DNA of 64,000 bases from assembly GCA_907164885.2 (NCBI GenBank), contig OU015490.1, positions 11,027,466-11,091,465 on the forward strand. Reading direction: 5' to 3'. Positions within the stretch are counted from its first letter, which is position 1. Every line of letters starts with the position of its first letter. A program made the translations under genes and the position numbers. The stretch is from Dolomedes plantarius. Lineage: Eukaryota; Arthropoda; Arachnida; Araneae; Dolomedidae. Below the pieces are notes generated by a model that was not told the DNA's origin, made no database searches, and saw only the letters and a list, made by a program, of their open reading frames with translations. Shown here one piece after another: positions 42,582 to 53,439 of this stretch.

Positions 42582-44006
42582 TACTGCTGGCCAATGTAAA
42601 TGCAACACCATGAAGGAAACATGCAAATAACATGAAATTTACAACATGCATTAGCAGCGGTGAGATATACAAATGATTAGAATTTAAGCGCAGACGCACA
42701 TCACGCGCGTCTGTGGCGCCACTTCAAAGCGCTATTTAAGGCTTGGAGATTTCGACGATTTCAAGTTCGGCAATTGTGTTTTTCTTGTGGTTTTTCAAAA
42801 AAAAAAAACGATCAATTATGCCTCGTCGAAAACAGCGATCATGTTAGATCAAGTATCCGAGTTCGACAGAGAAAGGATAGTGGCCTACCGAGATTGTGGA
42901 TTACCTTTCAGGGAAATCGGTAGTCGTGTTGGACGAAACCAAGCAACTGTAATGCGGACATGTGATCATTGGATGCAGGAGGTTACGACGGACCGGTGTA
43001 CTCGATACCATCCACCTCAGCGCACCACTTCATTTTATGACAGGCAAATTGTGTGCATGGCAGTGACGGATCGCTCAGTCACATCACGAACCATAGCACA
43101 GCACATGCAGTCTGTAACGCATCATCCAGTGTCTGCGCGTACCATTCGACGCCGTTTACAGCAGAGTGGTCTGTCCGCAGGACGTCCATTGCTTTGTCTA
43201 CCCTTGACGCAGAACCACAGACGCCTCCGCCGCCAATGGTGCGATGACAGAAGGATGTGGACGGCAGAATGGAATGAAATTGTCTTTACTGATGAGTCAG
43301 TGACGACGACAGTATTTCTGTCTGCAACACCACGATGGTCGCATTCGAGTCTGGAGACACCGTGAAGAGAGGATGCGGAACAGCTGCGTTATGCACCGCC
43401 ACACTGGTCCTGCACCGGGTATTATGGTATCGGGCGGTATTGGATATCACTCTCGCACACCTCTAGTAAGCATTGCCGGTACTTTAAACAGCCAGCGCTA
43501 CATCTTCGAGGTGTTGGAGCCAGTTGTCCTTTCTTACCTTCAGGGCTTGCCTACAGCCATATTTCAACAGGATAATGCGCGACCACACGTGGCACGCATT
43601 GTCCAACGGTTCTTCGTCAATCGCCAGATTGAATTGCTTCCCTGGCCGCCTCGCTCTCCGGATCTTTCGCCGATAGAAAACATGTGGTCCATGGTTGCTC
43701 TACGATTGACCCAGATTCCGTCCCCAGCTGCCACAGCAGATCAACTTTGGCAACGTGTGGAAGCTACTTGGTCGGCTGTACCCCAAGAACTCATCCAAAG
43801 TATCTTTGAATCAATGCCGAGGCGTGTGGGAGCGGTGATCTCCAACAATGGCAACTACTCTGGCTACTGATTTTGGCAGCAACCACACTTCAGAGAAGTC
43901 TATAAATTTAAACATTGGATACTTGGTCAACATGTTATCTACAACATAAATTTAGTTGTGATATCTCTTGTCATTCTTGGTGTTGCAATTTGGGTGGCCA
44001 GCAGTG
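42582..44006 (+). mobile_element. Tc1-type transposon, copy 1
   Basis: About 1425 bp flanked by TA (42580-42581 and 44007-44008). Inverted ends: TACTGCTGGCCAATGTAAAT on the left; CACTGCTGGCCACCCAAATT on the right read inward. Both continue into a 'tgcaacacca' block. The transposase is broken. It lies inside a Helitron. Confidence 0.9.
42818..43870 (+). pseudogene. Tc1 transposase (DD34E type), copy 1, frameshifted
   Basis: The ancestral ATG at 42818 opens with MPRRKQRS. A one-base loss compared with copy 2 near 42845 then breaks the frame, which stays open only from an unrelated upstream ATG at 42787. The bipartite helix-turn-helix region follows (GLPFREIGSRVGRNQATVMR; TIAQHMQSVTHHPVSARTIR), then FTDES with the first catalytic Asp. 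A net 13-bp change near 43298-43313 shifts the frame. The rest, to 43870, is open: QQDNARPHVARI (second Asp) and SPDLSPIENMW (Glu). W in the usual MVWGG is S (MVSGG). Length matches a complete Tc1 transposase of about 345 residues. It is inactive as written. Confidence 0.85.
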
Positions 44007-44190
44007 TATAAAGAGAGAAAGCGGATTTTGTATGTGGAGGGTAATCTCTGGAACCACTGCACCTATTTGAAAAATTCTTTCACTATTTGAAAGGTACTTT
44101 ATTCCAGATGGACATAGACTATAAATTATGTATATCTGATCAGTAGAAAGTTTGGGGCCTAAATGTAATCACCTTTACAACTTTTCATTT

Positions 44191-44342
44191 GTCCACCATA
44201 ATCAAGTAACCATAGCAACACATCAAACGATATTTTTATTTATTGTCAGTAAAACAGTTAACATTTGAATTTTCTTTGTCAACCATAGTCAAATAACCAT
44301 AGCAACACTTCAAACTACATTTTCATTTATTATCAGTAAAAC
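44191..44342 (+). repeat. Two-unit tandem repeat inside the Helitron
   Basis: Two diverged units with period 87 bp, each containing 'gtc.accata.tcaa.taacc', 'atagcaacac.tcaaac' and 'tattatcagtaaaac'-like sequence. The same block occurs once in the Helitron copy at 53440-54101. Confidence 0.75.
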
Positions 44343-44865
44343 ATTTAATATTTTAAAGATTCAAGTGGAGGAGGTATTGATAAATACAAAAAGGATTTTT
44401 GAAATTGGCAACGTTTAAGGGTTTATTAAAGAAAATTACATTTAGAACTCTGCTTTTTATTGGACATTTAAGGTAAAAAAATATTTACATTTTTTTGGCT
44501 ATAAACTGGAAATTTATTGGTATAATATTACAAAACTTTATTTAACTTATAATCTTTATGTTTTTGAATTCATGTACAATTTTATGCATATTTTGCGTAA
44601 ATCGAACTCGAATTATTGAACTTTATTCAAAAATCAGTGTGTTTCATTGAAACTGTGAAATTTATTGATTATTTCGAATAGGCGTGTGTTTGTTCCTTTA
44701 TAATTGAAAAATTATTGCTTTAATTGAGTTGAAATTTTGTATAGATATAGTTGATAGTTCATATTAAAACATAGGCATATTATGTTTTGAAAATCATGCC
44801 CGGAGTTTTTTTAATTAAGGTTTTAATGATTTTGCCCCTAAAAGTTGCTTATTTCGACAGCTTCC

Positions 44866-44896
44866 GCGGCTGTCCTCGCTGACAGCGAGGCTATGG
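44866..44896 (+). repeat. Short perfect inverted repeat in the Helitron
   Basis: CCTCGCTG-A-CAGCGAGG at about 44874-44890, preceded by a second small stem-like 'agcttccgcggct'. The region is GC-rich compared with its surroundings. Confidence 0.6.
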
Positions 44897-44955
44897 GGCC
44901 GAATGGTACCAAAATCGGCACGCGGATGGCTCTGGACACGATTCAGTGCCTGACG
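44888..44955 (+). repeat. 68-bp direct repeat, copy 1
   Basis: 'aggctatggggccgaat' through 'cagtgcctgacg'. Repeated at 45060-45127 with scattered substitutions; start-to-start distance 172 bp. Confidence 0.85.
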
Positions 44956-45059
44956 TAGTCGGATTTTTCAATTTTCAATTTTAAAAATGTTATTAATTTT
45001 TTGTGCCATTTTTGGGGCGTTTTTCGTGTTTTTTTTTGTGTGTGGACTCTGTAGCGGAT

Positions 45060-45127
45060 AGGCTATGGGGCCGAATCGTATCAAAATCGGCACGTGGGTG
45101 GCCCCGGACACAATTCAGTGCCTGTCG
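45060..45127 (+). repeat. 68-bp direct repeat, copy 2
   Basis: Matches 44888-44955. It ends about ten bases before the Helitron helicase homology begins. Confidence 0.85.
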
Positions 45128-45136
45128 TTACACTTT

Positions 45137-45340
45137 CCAATAAAAATTTATTTTGCCATCACCATCAACAAATCCCAAGGTAAAACATACAAATATATTG
45201 GACTTAACTTACGGGAAGATTGCTTTACTCATGGACAATTATATGTTGATCTCTCTAGGTCAGGAAATGCGGAGAATCAATTTATTTTAAAGAACACGTC
45301 AGAAAACGAAAAACGAAAAATGAGGTATACCATGAAGTTT
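45137..45340 (+). pseudogene. Helitron RepHel helicase, extreme C-terminus
   Basis: A 147-codon open frame covers 45065-45508, but only about residues 25-80 are recognisable. [18 protein letters not shown] and [18 protein letters not shown] match the last conserved helicase motifs of PIF1-type Helitron helicases (usual forms TINKSQGQT and GQLYVALSR; family knowledge). The Rep nuclease and the rest of the helicase are absent. The frame's start lies in the unrelated 68-bp direct repeat, and its end runs through the Helitron 3' hairpin into host DNA. It is a truncated relic. Confidence 0.7.
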
Positions 45341-45389
45341 CAAAATAAATTATACCTACCTAATATCTACTTAAGATACATAATTTTTC

Positions 45390-45419
45390 AACCCGGACAA
45401 AGTCGGGACGAGTCGCTAG
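45390..45419 (+). other. Helitron 3' hairpin and CTAG terminus
   Basis: CCCGGACAAAGTCGGG forms a short stem-loop, followed by 'acgagtcg' and CTAG, then host T. This is the rolling-circle termination signal expected at a Helitron 3' end. Confidence 0.8.
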
Positions 45420-46409
45420 TTAATTTATATTTAAGGATTTGTTTACTGCTTCAAGTAAATATAGTTTTATATGTGAAAAAAAAGAGAATAGGGTGTAGGA
45501 ATCTTTAATATTGCATTTCGAAGACTAAATACATATTATTAGATTATGATTTCATAGCTAAAATATTTTTCATTTTAAATATACATGATTTATTCCTTAC
45601 TATCTGCTAAATGAATTTGTGCATGAAACTACTACGTTGAACTCCATTCTACAAAATTCAGTCAACGTCAAATTCATTTCAAAATGCTATGTAGAATAAA
45701 TTTTTTAATTTCAAAACATGTTTGAAAACTCACTGGAAATGGATTAAAGTATCAATTATAGTATCTGCAAGCTTTAAATTTGCACATTTCTTAAATAACA
45801 AAAGTTAATTGCTATTTACGCTAACAGAGAAGGACAAAAAATTATTTCGGTGAAAGTAGAAATTGTTTTACATGTCGTCTAGGCGAGAATGGATGGTAAG
45901 TAAATGCATTATGCGACATATGTTTAGGATTCCCTTTGTCGCGGTTTAAAATTTATTGTTCTGCAAAAATAACACCCGTTTGTTCTCTTTTGTTTCCTCT
46001 CATAGTTCTTTTTGAGGATTGTAATAATTTAAATGCGTACAGTTACACCCTATATATATATTATTATGTTCTTTATTTTATCCTGGTTGTTTCCTTTCAT
46101 CTAGCTTTAGATCCATTTAAAATACTTTTCGCAATACAAATATTCCGTACATAGCATACCATACACACGATATGAAATAAAATTTGCTCGATGAATGTTT
46201 CATGACATGGAGTTATTATATCACATTTCATATTTAATATTTATCTAAAACCTATACATAAAAGATGGTTAGTCTTTCAAAGAAATGGATAATACATGGA
46301 GATTATTTTCAACAGTTTGCAAAAAAAAAAGAAATAACATCCTTTTTATTCATTACATTTATTCCCTAAAATGATTTAAATATATAATTCAGAGGGTGTT
46401 TTGAAAGTC
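45420..46409. other. Unassigned AT-rich DNA
   Basis: No feature was recognised between the Helitron and the SINE pair. Confidence 0.4.
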
Positions 46410-46649
46410 AAAGAACCCAGGGTAGCCTAGTGGTAGCGCTTTAGACTTTGGAAAGCGAGTGCTCAGTACTAATCCCCACGATCGTCATTCAGTACTTTCG
46501 TGTCTAGGACGGATATGGACTTATTAAATTGGTAGACTGGAAAGTCCTTCTCTGAGGTCAGTGGGTGGGAGATGTTAGAAGCCCTCCAGATGTCGCCCTT
46601 GGGAGTGCTTGGTCAAAATTGAGATGCCACTTGAATTAAAGTCAGACGG
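46410..46649 (+). repeat. tRNA-derived SINE, family B, 3'-truncated
   Basis: Head 'gggtagcctagtggtagcgc'. Body includes 'tcgtgtctaggacggatatg', 'gaggtcagtgggtgggag' and 'cagatgtcgcccttgggagt'. It stops where the oppositely oriented family A copy begins. Confidence 0.75.
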
Positions 46650-47012
46650 CTTGTTTTTGTTTTTGCTGCTTATGCCCCTTGACCGACATCAACATCAGAT
46701 CAAGTCCCGAAGGCTATGGGCGATGAAGGATGCGACTCTTGTTTTGAATTAGCACCACAAGGGTCGGAGTCCGACTTGGCTAAATGACCGGTCCCGTAAT
46801 TTTGAACCGAGTCAAGTGACGAGACCGGAGCACTTGACCCCGCACCTCCAGAGGTAAATTTGAGAACTTGGAGGACATTATAGTCACGCCCTATTTTACG
46901 TGCCCCGACCACCATTAGTGAACACGGCGGTAGATTTGCAGCGACGAGCATCTAATCAGGGAAGTTCAGATCACTGGCCCGCTGCTCTTGCCAACTGAGC
47001 TACCTCGCCCAT
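46650..47012 (-). repeat. tRNA-derived SINE, family A, full-length-looking
   Basis: On the minus strand the head is 'gcgaggtagctcagttggca', very tRNA-like. The degraded B-box region is 'cttccctgattagatgc'. The body matches 13350-13600 and 135-398. The 3' tail is 'gcagcaaaaacaaaaacaag'. It abuts the family B copy tail-to-tail. Confidence 0.8.
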
Positions 47013-47518
47013 GATAGGGCTTGTTTCAGCCATGGGTTGCATAAGTCCTAAATCAACAACAGCATAAATGTCAGAACACTGTGATCTCGCGACAGAAAGT
47101 CTTGCCATTGAAATTCTTTGATTACAACGACAATACTCTGTTTCATAATACAACTTGTGTACACGAATTGAAAATATAATGATAACTAACAAGGAATGCG
47201 TGCAAAAGATATTTTTTGACACACCTCTAAAATGTGAAAGCTCTCTCTATGCGATATTTTTTTCTTAAACGTATCCCACAGACATTTTACAGAATTTAAA
47301 GAGGAATTCTAAGTCTCTCCAAATTCTATGTGGCGTTGTTCTTTGTAACTGATTAATTATTAAATGACCATATAAGCTACATATCTGGGAAATGGGGATT
47401 CAATTGGCTAATTCATAAATTTATAAAGAAGAAAAAAAAGACAGGAATAACTTAAACTGAAAATCACCTCATGTTCAAATAATATAATTGTCAGATGTGC
47501 TAAAGATTTTATCTCTAA
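47013..47518. other. Unassigned DNA
   Basis: No feature was recognised. Confidence 0.4.
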
Positions 47519-48440
47519 CCAGATGTATTACCCGGCTTTGCTCGGGATTCAGTTTCTGTTAATATTTTTTTTCAATGATTATGATGTGCTTCATGTTATG
47601 ATGTTCTAAAGTTTTCGCTAAAATTCTTTTGCGGTAGCAAATAGAATTAGTTTGTTGTCGGTGCTGTCGTTGTTCATCGCTTTCCTTTCCTTTCGAAATT
47701 GAAGCTCGACAACAATCGTATGTTCGACGTGTTAAAAGTTTCTTCATCAGTGTCACTTCTTCGGATCACTACAATTCGAATTCTGTCACCTTCGAGCTAT
47801 TGGAATTTTTTTTTCTTCAGATTCTTGTGCGCGTCTAACTACATTTCGAATTCTGTGGGCTTTGCACTGTTCTATTTTTTTTTCATAACATTGCTCATTT
47901 CTCAACAATTTTTGACATTTTAACCTTACTTATGCAGGATTAAAAGTTGCTCTCCTCTTTTTGGGCATTTTAAAGCATTAATTTACAGCTAGTCAATAAC
48001 GTTTGCATGGATTTATTATTATAGAAAAATAATCAATAATGTTTGAACGGATTGAGATCACATTCAATATTCAAACACAGCAAGTTGGATAATTATTATA
48101 GAAAAGTATATACACTTATTTCATGCTCGGAACTCTTTCTCAAAACTAAATCGTCTGCTACGTTTCAATGCCACTTTCAGACTTTCTTAATTATAATATA
48201 CACGTATTTCATGATTGTAATTCTTTCTTAAAACTAAATCATCTGCTATGTTTCAATGTCACTTCAGTTATGTAAATCATCGCGTCAAGGCTAAACGCAC
48301 GAGTTTCTAGCTAAGTCAACGTGTCCTGCAGTATATTTGAGTTTGAACAGGGAGCTTCGGATAGTTTCTATTCATAAAATTGATAGAGAACACATTCATT
48401 GAAAATGAATGACTTTCCATCCTTATACACTGCTGGCCAC

Positions 48441-49993
48441 TGTCACCGTAATGTATTTAATAGTTATAGTATTAGTGGTAGTACGTGTAATTAAAGAGTG
48501 ATGCTCATATGTATAGATCCAAATCAATTTATTAAACCAATCATAAAACATATACAAACAACATTATTCATTGAAGATTTCCGAATTTCTATTTCATTAA
48601 CACCATATATCTATATATACATTTCAAATTATCTTTCTTCCTATATCTTATCAATACATTAATTCTGATTATTTATCTAACCTTCATTCTCATCAATATC
48701 AACTACTAACATTTTTATCTACTCCCTAACATTGTTAGATTATCCTACATTCTTAATTGCTATACATAAACACATTATAAAATTATTGCAAGATACGACT
48801 TCAATTAATATGGATATACACAAGCACTATTTTATGATAGATATTCTATGCATAAATGTAAAGATTTCACCTAATCTGCCCTATCTAATTAACTGCGCTC
48901 TCTAGTAGGCATTGGGCATTGCTAGGATAAGTCAAAATACTCTCCTACCTTTTCTGACGACACATCGACATCAAAAGCCTTGTTGGGAGAAACATACGGC
49001 TCTTTCGGGCAGCGGGCTGTCGGGTCCGGGGAAACGGCGGTCACTATCTGTTGCGGCGGCCTCAGGGCGCACGTCTCCGAGAATACACTTGCGTCGGGGG
49101 AGCGTTCGTCAATCCGAAGGTCCGTACCTCATCACAAGCATGGCTGGGGGGTCATCGGGCACTCTGGTCCAGTGTAACAGCTGCGATCATCGGCATGCGG
49201 CGGACTCAGGGTGCTCGTCTCCGCATCTAAGCATTTGCTTCGGGGGCTCGTTGGTCCAGGGGAACGGCTGCTCCTCTCTCGCTAAATGACAGATTAGTCG
49301 GTCGGCCTCTCCGGTATTGGGTTCTGCATTTATCTTATATCGGTTTGCTTTTTCGGGTACCGAGGACTTGGCTTGTCTCTCCGGTATTAAGTTAGCAGCC
49401 CGTCATCTCCTTCTCTCTTCCTTCGCCGTCTACAGGGGCTTATGTGTTCTTAGTGAAACATCTCAAATCATTCTGCCCTCTCTAAAAACTTTTTCTCTCG
49501 AGCTCAACTTCCATCATTATTTATTCAGGCCCTCATTGGTGGCCACCTTCTGTCCTATGGGTCGATCCGGGGCCCCTTCATTGGTCGATCACCTATTTTA
49601 TATTCCTATTTTCTCCAATCAATATTGACGGGGGCATTCGCCCTTGCACCTGTCTGGGGTTTCTTACATTTTTAACTTCCCACGCTCTCGCCTGGGCCTC
49701 CTGTGGTTTTTCTAACGCCGGTCAACCTCGTAAATTGCCTTACCCCTTTTCTTCTCCTAACTGTGACTCCGTTTTCAGATTTTCCTCAGCTCATTATCAC
49801 CAGCTGGGCCCTTCGTTAAACGCAGCTGTTGACCGTTTTCTCATTTCAATTGCCCCCTCTCAACTTGTTATCTCTCCTTGCCATTCGCATACGCAGTACA
49901 TTATCCCGCTGTTCAAGGCATCTCTTTTGTCTGATTCTTTGAATTACATTTTCTATCGCCGCTTTTCTAAACACATGTCGTGTCTCCACGACA
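48441..49993. mobile_element. Probable solo LTR inserted in the Tc1 terminal repeat
   Basis: 1553 bp starting TGTCACCGTA and ending CTCCACGACA, with TGTC...GACA ends. It is flanked by a 5-bp duplication GCCAC (48436-48440 and 49994-49998). TG...CA ends and a 5-bp duplication are the signature of LTR-element integrase. The start is not repeated near the end and no coding domain was recognised, so a solo LTR left by recombination is the best reading. It has a GC-rich block at about 48970-49290. Its short open frames show no known domain. The family (Gypsy or BEL) cannot be told. Confidence 0.75.
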
Positions 49994-50121
49994 GCCACCC
50001 AAATTGCAACACCAAGAAAGACAAGAGATATCACAACAAAATTTATTTTGTAGATAACATGTTGACCAAGTATCAAATGATTAAATTTATAGACTTCTGT
50101 GAAGTGTGGTTCCTGCCAAAA

Positions 50122-51162
50122 TCAGTAGCCAGAGTAGCCGCCATTGTTGGAGATCACCGCTGCCACACGCCTCGGCATTGATTCAAAGATACTTTGGATG
50201 AGTTCTTGAGGTACAGCAGACCAAGCAGCTTCCATACGTTGCCAAAGTTCATCTGCTGTGGCAGCTGGGGATGGAATCTGGGTCAATCGTAGAGCAACCA
50301 TGGACCACATGTTTTCTCTCGGCAAAAGATCCGGAGAGCGAGGCGGCCAGGGAAGCAATTCAATCTGGCGATTGACGAAGAACCGTTGGACAATGCGTGC
50401 CACGTGTGGTCGCGCATTATCCTGTTGAAATATGGCTGTGGGAAAGCCCTGAAGGTAAGGAAGGACAACTGGCTCCAACACGTCGGAGATATAGCGCTGG
50501 CTGTTTAAAGTACCGGCAATGCGTACTAGAGGTGTGCGAGAGTGATATCCAATACCGCCCTATACCATAATACCCGGTGCAGGACCAGTGTGGCGGTGCA
50601 TAACGCAGCTGTTCAGCATCCTCTCTTCACGGTGTCTCCAGACTCTAATGCGACCATCGTGGTGTTGCAGGCAGAAGCGTGACTCGTCAGTAAAGACAAT
50701 TTCATTCCATTCTGCCGTCCACATCCTTCTGTCATCGCACCATTGGTGGCGGAGACGTCTGTGGTTCTGCGTCAAGGGTAGACAAAGCAATGGACGTCTT
50801 GCGGACAGACCACTCTGCTGGAATCAGCGTCTAATGGTACAGGCTGGCACTGGATGATGCGTTACAGACTGCATGTGCTGTGCTATGGTTCGTGATGTGA
50901 CTGAGTTATCCGTCACTGCCATGCGTACAATTTGCCTGTCATCACGTGAAGTGGTGCGCTGAGGTGGATGCGATTGAACACGCCGGTCCGTCGAACCCTC
51001 CTGCATCCAACGATCACATATCCGCATTACAGTTGTTTGGTTTCGTCCAACACGACTACCGATTTCCCTGAAAGATAATCCACAATATAGGTAGGCCACT
51101 ATCATTCCTCTGCCGAACTCGGATACTTGATCAAAAGATGATCGCTGTTTTCGACGAGGCAT
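50122..51162 (-). pseudogene. Tc1 transposase (DD34E type), copy 2, two in-frame stops
   Basis: One continuous reading frame from the ATG at 51162 (MPRRKQRSSFDQVSEF) to the stop at 50122 (ISNNGGYSGY), 346 codons. It is broken by two stops: TGA after TIRR (50824-50826) and TAG at the usual Trp of MVWGG (50560-50562). Visible parts: two helix-turn-helix halves (residues about 10-55 and 75-115), FTDESRFCLQHH (first Asp), QQDNARPHVARI (second Asp), and SPDLLPRENMW (Glu kept, but the usual SPIE is LPRE). There are no frameshifts, so this copy is less decayed than copy 1. Confidence 0.85.
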
Positions 51163-51900
51163 AATTGATCGTTTTTTTTAAAAAAAACCACAAGAAAAAC
51201 ACAATTGCCGAATTTGAAATCGTCAAAATCTCCAAGCCTTAAATAGCACTTTGAAGTGGCGCCACAGGCGTGCGTGATGTGCGTCTGCGCTGAAATTTTA
51301 ATCATTTGCCTATCTCACCTCCGCTAATGCATGTTGTAAATTTCATGTTATTTGCATGTTTCCTTCAGGGTGTTGCATTTACAGTGGCCAGCAGTGTATT
51401 TTCATTTTTAAAAAGAAATATTTCGGCGTTGCCACGTACATGAAAATAATATATCAAATTCATTCTTGCATGCACGAATATATGAATAAATCAAGTTTTT
51501 AATTCACATCTATTTATTTTTACGTAAATGTTATAATTTAATTGGCAACAATGAAATGTTATAGTGGCTTTGAACAAAAATATCCGGGAAAATTTGGCGA
51601 TTTTTTTGGCGATTTCCATTATCCGTTGATACCGCGCAAACTTGTTCTAACATAATTCGGGAATGGAACTTCGTAGCGGGGTGAAAATAGTCTCTAACCT
51701 TCGCGCAAGTTCAAGCAATAAGTTGACCAAGTTTCGTCGCAATCGGATGAACGGTACAGCAGCGCATAAAATACGAACAAGCAAACAAACATTTATTTAT
51801 ATATATAGATGATCACGTTTAGCATGGAGTAAAGAAATCTGTTTAAAACAAGTTGTATTAAATATCAGAGAACGGAATAAAAGAACTTGAAATAAAGAAA

Positions 51901-51905
<5 letters not shown>

Positions 51906-51978
<73 letters not shown>

Positions 51979-51990
51979 GTAAGTAAGTAA
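51906..51990. repeat. Compound microsatellite (TA)n(GT)n(GTAA)n
   Basis: TA to about 51944, GT to about 51976, then four GTAA units. Confidence 0.95.
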
Positions 51991-53147
51991 TATTTGCAAA
52001 GAAGATGTCGGAGGACAGGCAGAATACCTCAAGTCACATTATGAAGTCATAAAACTTGTATTCGTTGGAGCATTACACTGTAGAAACGGTCGACGAGTGG
52101 CGTAGGTAGGCATATGGAGAGGAAAAAAAAAGTAGACCGGATCAAGGAAGAGGTGCTTTCAATTCGATGAATATTTATTTAATGTAGTTTTCAGGGAACA
52201 TCAATTGGATTTATTCGAGCACATAGCGCGACGCTGGCTGTGTATGGGGACGGGGGGCCCCACCGGCGCAAATTTTAGAGGAACGAAAACTACATGTTTC
52301 CTTATCGAGAACAGACAAACAAAGAGTCGGAATTATTGAGAAGGGCGTGGATTTTCAGGCTCGCGGAACTTTTCTCATTGGTCTAAACTCATCACCTGAC
52401 TATGCAGAGTCATATGGTGTGATCGGTAGAAAGTTCTCGAATCTTATATAACTATTATATAACGGGGCAGCGCGTGCCTTACGGTAAAAACTATTAGATT
52501 ACTTTGGTTGGATTTGAGGGGTAATGCTTTACTGCAATAGGATGTAAGAATTTGGAAAAGGCGTGTTAATAATGAAAAGGTTTGAAATTTATTTCTATTC
52601 CCCCCCCTCCGGAAAGACTTGCGTGAGGGGCCGACTCCCTCAGCAAGACTCTCCATCAGGCATAAACCGCGTATAGCAAAAAAGAGTAATTTGGAATAAT
52701 AATTTTCATGAATAATTTTGAAAAAATTTTGGTTAAGGATTTTAGAATTTAAAATATGACCTCTGTGTGACTGCTCAGGTCATGAAATATGCAAAAATGT
52801 CACTAAAGAAATAAAGGATAAAAAGTATCAGCGCACTTAAATTCAATGTTAAGATGAGTATGATAGTATTTCGAATACACAGCAAAATTGATATACACTT
52901 AAAATGGAATGAAAAAAATATAAATGACACTTACAAATGGAAAGAAATTTTTTCCGTTCATGGACTACATTACTTCATAATAATTGTTTCTGTAAAGGTG
53001 TTTGTGTTGGTGTGTGTGTAACCCACAACTGCCTTAGGTTCAAATTCTTTCATAATTCTATTACTAAGGAGTGAGGGGTGTGTAGTTGTTTGTGTAAAAG
53101 TGTAAGAGGCCGTACTGTGGACCAACCTTTATTCTCCCATAGGACAT

Positions 53148-53149
<2 letters not shown>
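51991..53149. other. Unassigned DNA with locally higher GC
   Basis: 52080-52480 is less AT-rich than its surroundings and includes 'gacgagtggcg' (52092), which recurs at 53250 and, in similar form, near 56820. It may be a decayed LTR, but no termini could be fixed. Confidence 0.3.

Positions 53150-53181
<32 letters not shown>
53150..53181. repeat. (TA)n microsatellite
   Basis: TA array of about 32 bp, followed by 'tgacaggcagcac'. Confidence 0.9.
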
Positions 53182-53184
<3 letters not shown>

Positions 53185-53439
53185 CAGGCAGCACGTTTTG
53201 CTATTGTGTAAATTCTATTTGACGCAGTCATCGTTCTTTTAAATTAAATGGACGAGTGGCGAGGCCATGAATGAAGTAATCCATTTCAGAATAAGTCCAG
53301 GTTTATTAGATTTCATAAATTGACCACTCTTCAGAATAATTACCCCGCTTCGCCATTTTATAATCTATCTGGCACGAATGCAGCGAGCTTCCGCTCTCAA
53401 AGAAATTCGCCTCCAATCTTCCGCGAAAACTCGATTCAA

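Larger units (their letters stand above)
42568..45419 (+). mobile_element. Helitron with an internal Tc1 insertion
   Basis: The 5' end TCTGTACTAATATA is preceded by host A. It is interrupted after 14 bp by the Tc1 at 42582-44006 and resumes with AAAGAGAGAAAGCGGATTTT. The reconstituted start matches the Helitron 5' end at 54580 (minus), TCTATACTTATATATAAAGA. The 3' end has the hairpin CCCGGACAAAGTCGGG, then CTAG at 45416-45419 followed by host T. Without the Tc1 it is about 1.43 kb and keeps only the end of the helicase. Confidence 0.75.
48428..51396 (-). mobile_element. Tc1-type transposon, copy 2, split by a solo LTR
   Basis: Same family as 42582-44006. TA lies on both sides (48426-48427 and 51397-51398). 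Right end: CACTGCTGGCCACTGTAAAT read inward. Left end: CACTGCTGGCCAC (48428-48440), interrupted by 1553 bp and resuming at 49999 with CCAAATTGCAACACCAAGAA. Joining across the insertion and counting GCCAC once reproduces the right terminal repeat of copy 1. Confidence 0.9.
47519..51809 (-). mobile_element. Helitron carrying a nested Tc1, which carries a nested solo LTR
   Basis: On the minus strand the 5' end is TCTATATATATAAATAAATG after host A (51810 on the plus strand is T). The 3' end is CCCGAGCAAAGCCGGG, then 'taatacat', then CTGG followed by host T. This satisfies TC...hairpin...CTRR with A|T insertion. Excluding the nested Tc1 it is about 1.3 kb. A minus-strand open frame at 47559-47756 has a basic R/Q-rich segment (ESDEQRQHRQQTNS) of the kind seen upstream of Helitron Rep domains, but this is weak. 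Rep and helicase are not recognisable. Confidence 0.7.

Noticed and set aside
47559..47756. The basic minus-strand frame as a functional Helitron Rep N-terminus
   Set aside because: It has only a vague R/Q-rich resemblance and no Rep catalytic motifs, so it is mentioned as weak support within the Helitron entry.
48912..50181. Open frames of 65-148 codons in the GC-rich part of the 1.55-kb insert
   Set aside because: No domain was recognised and several overlap in different frames. The insert reads better as a solo LTR with GC-rich sequence.
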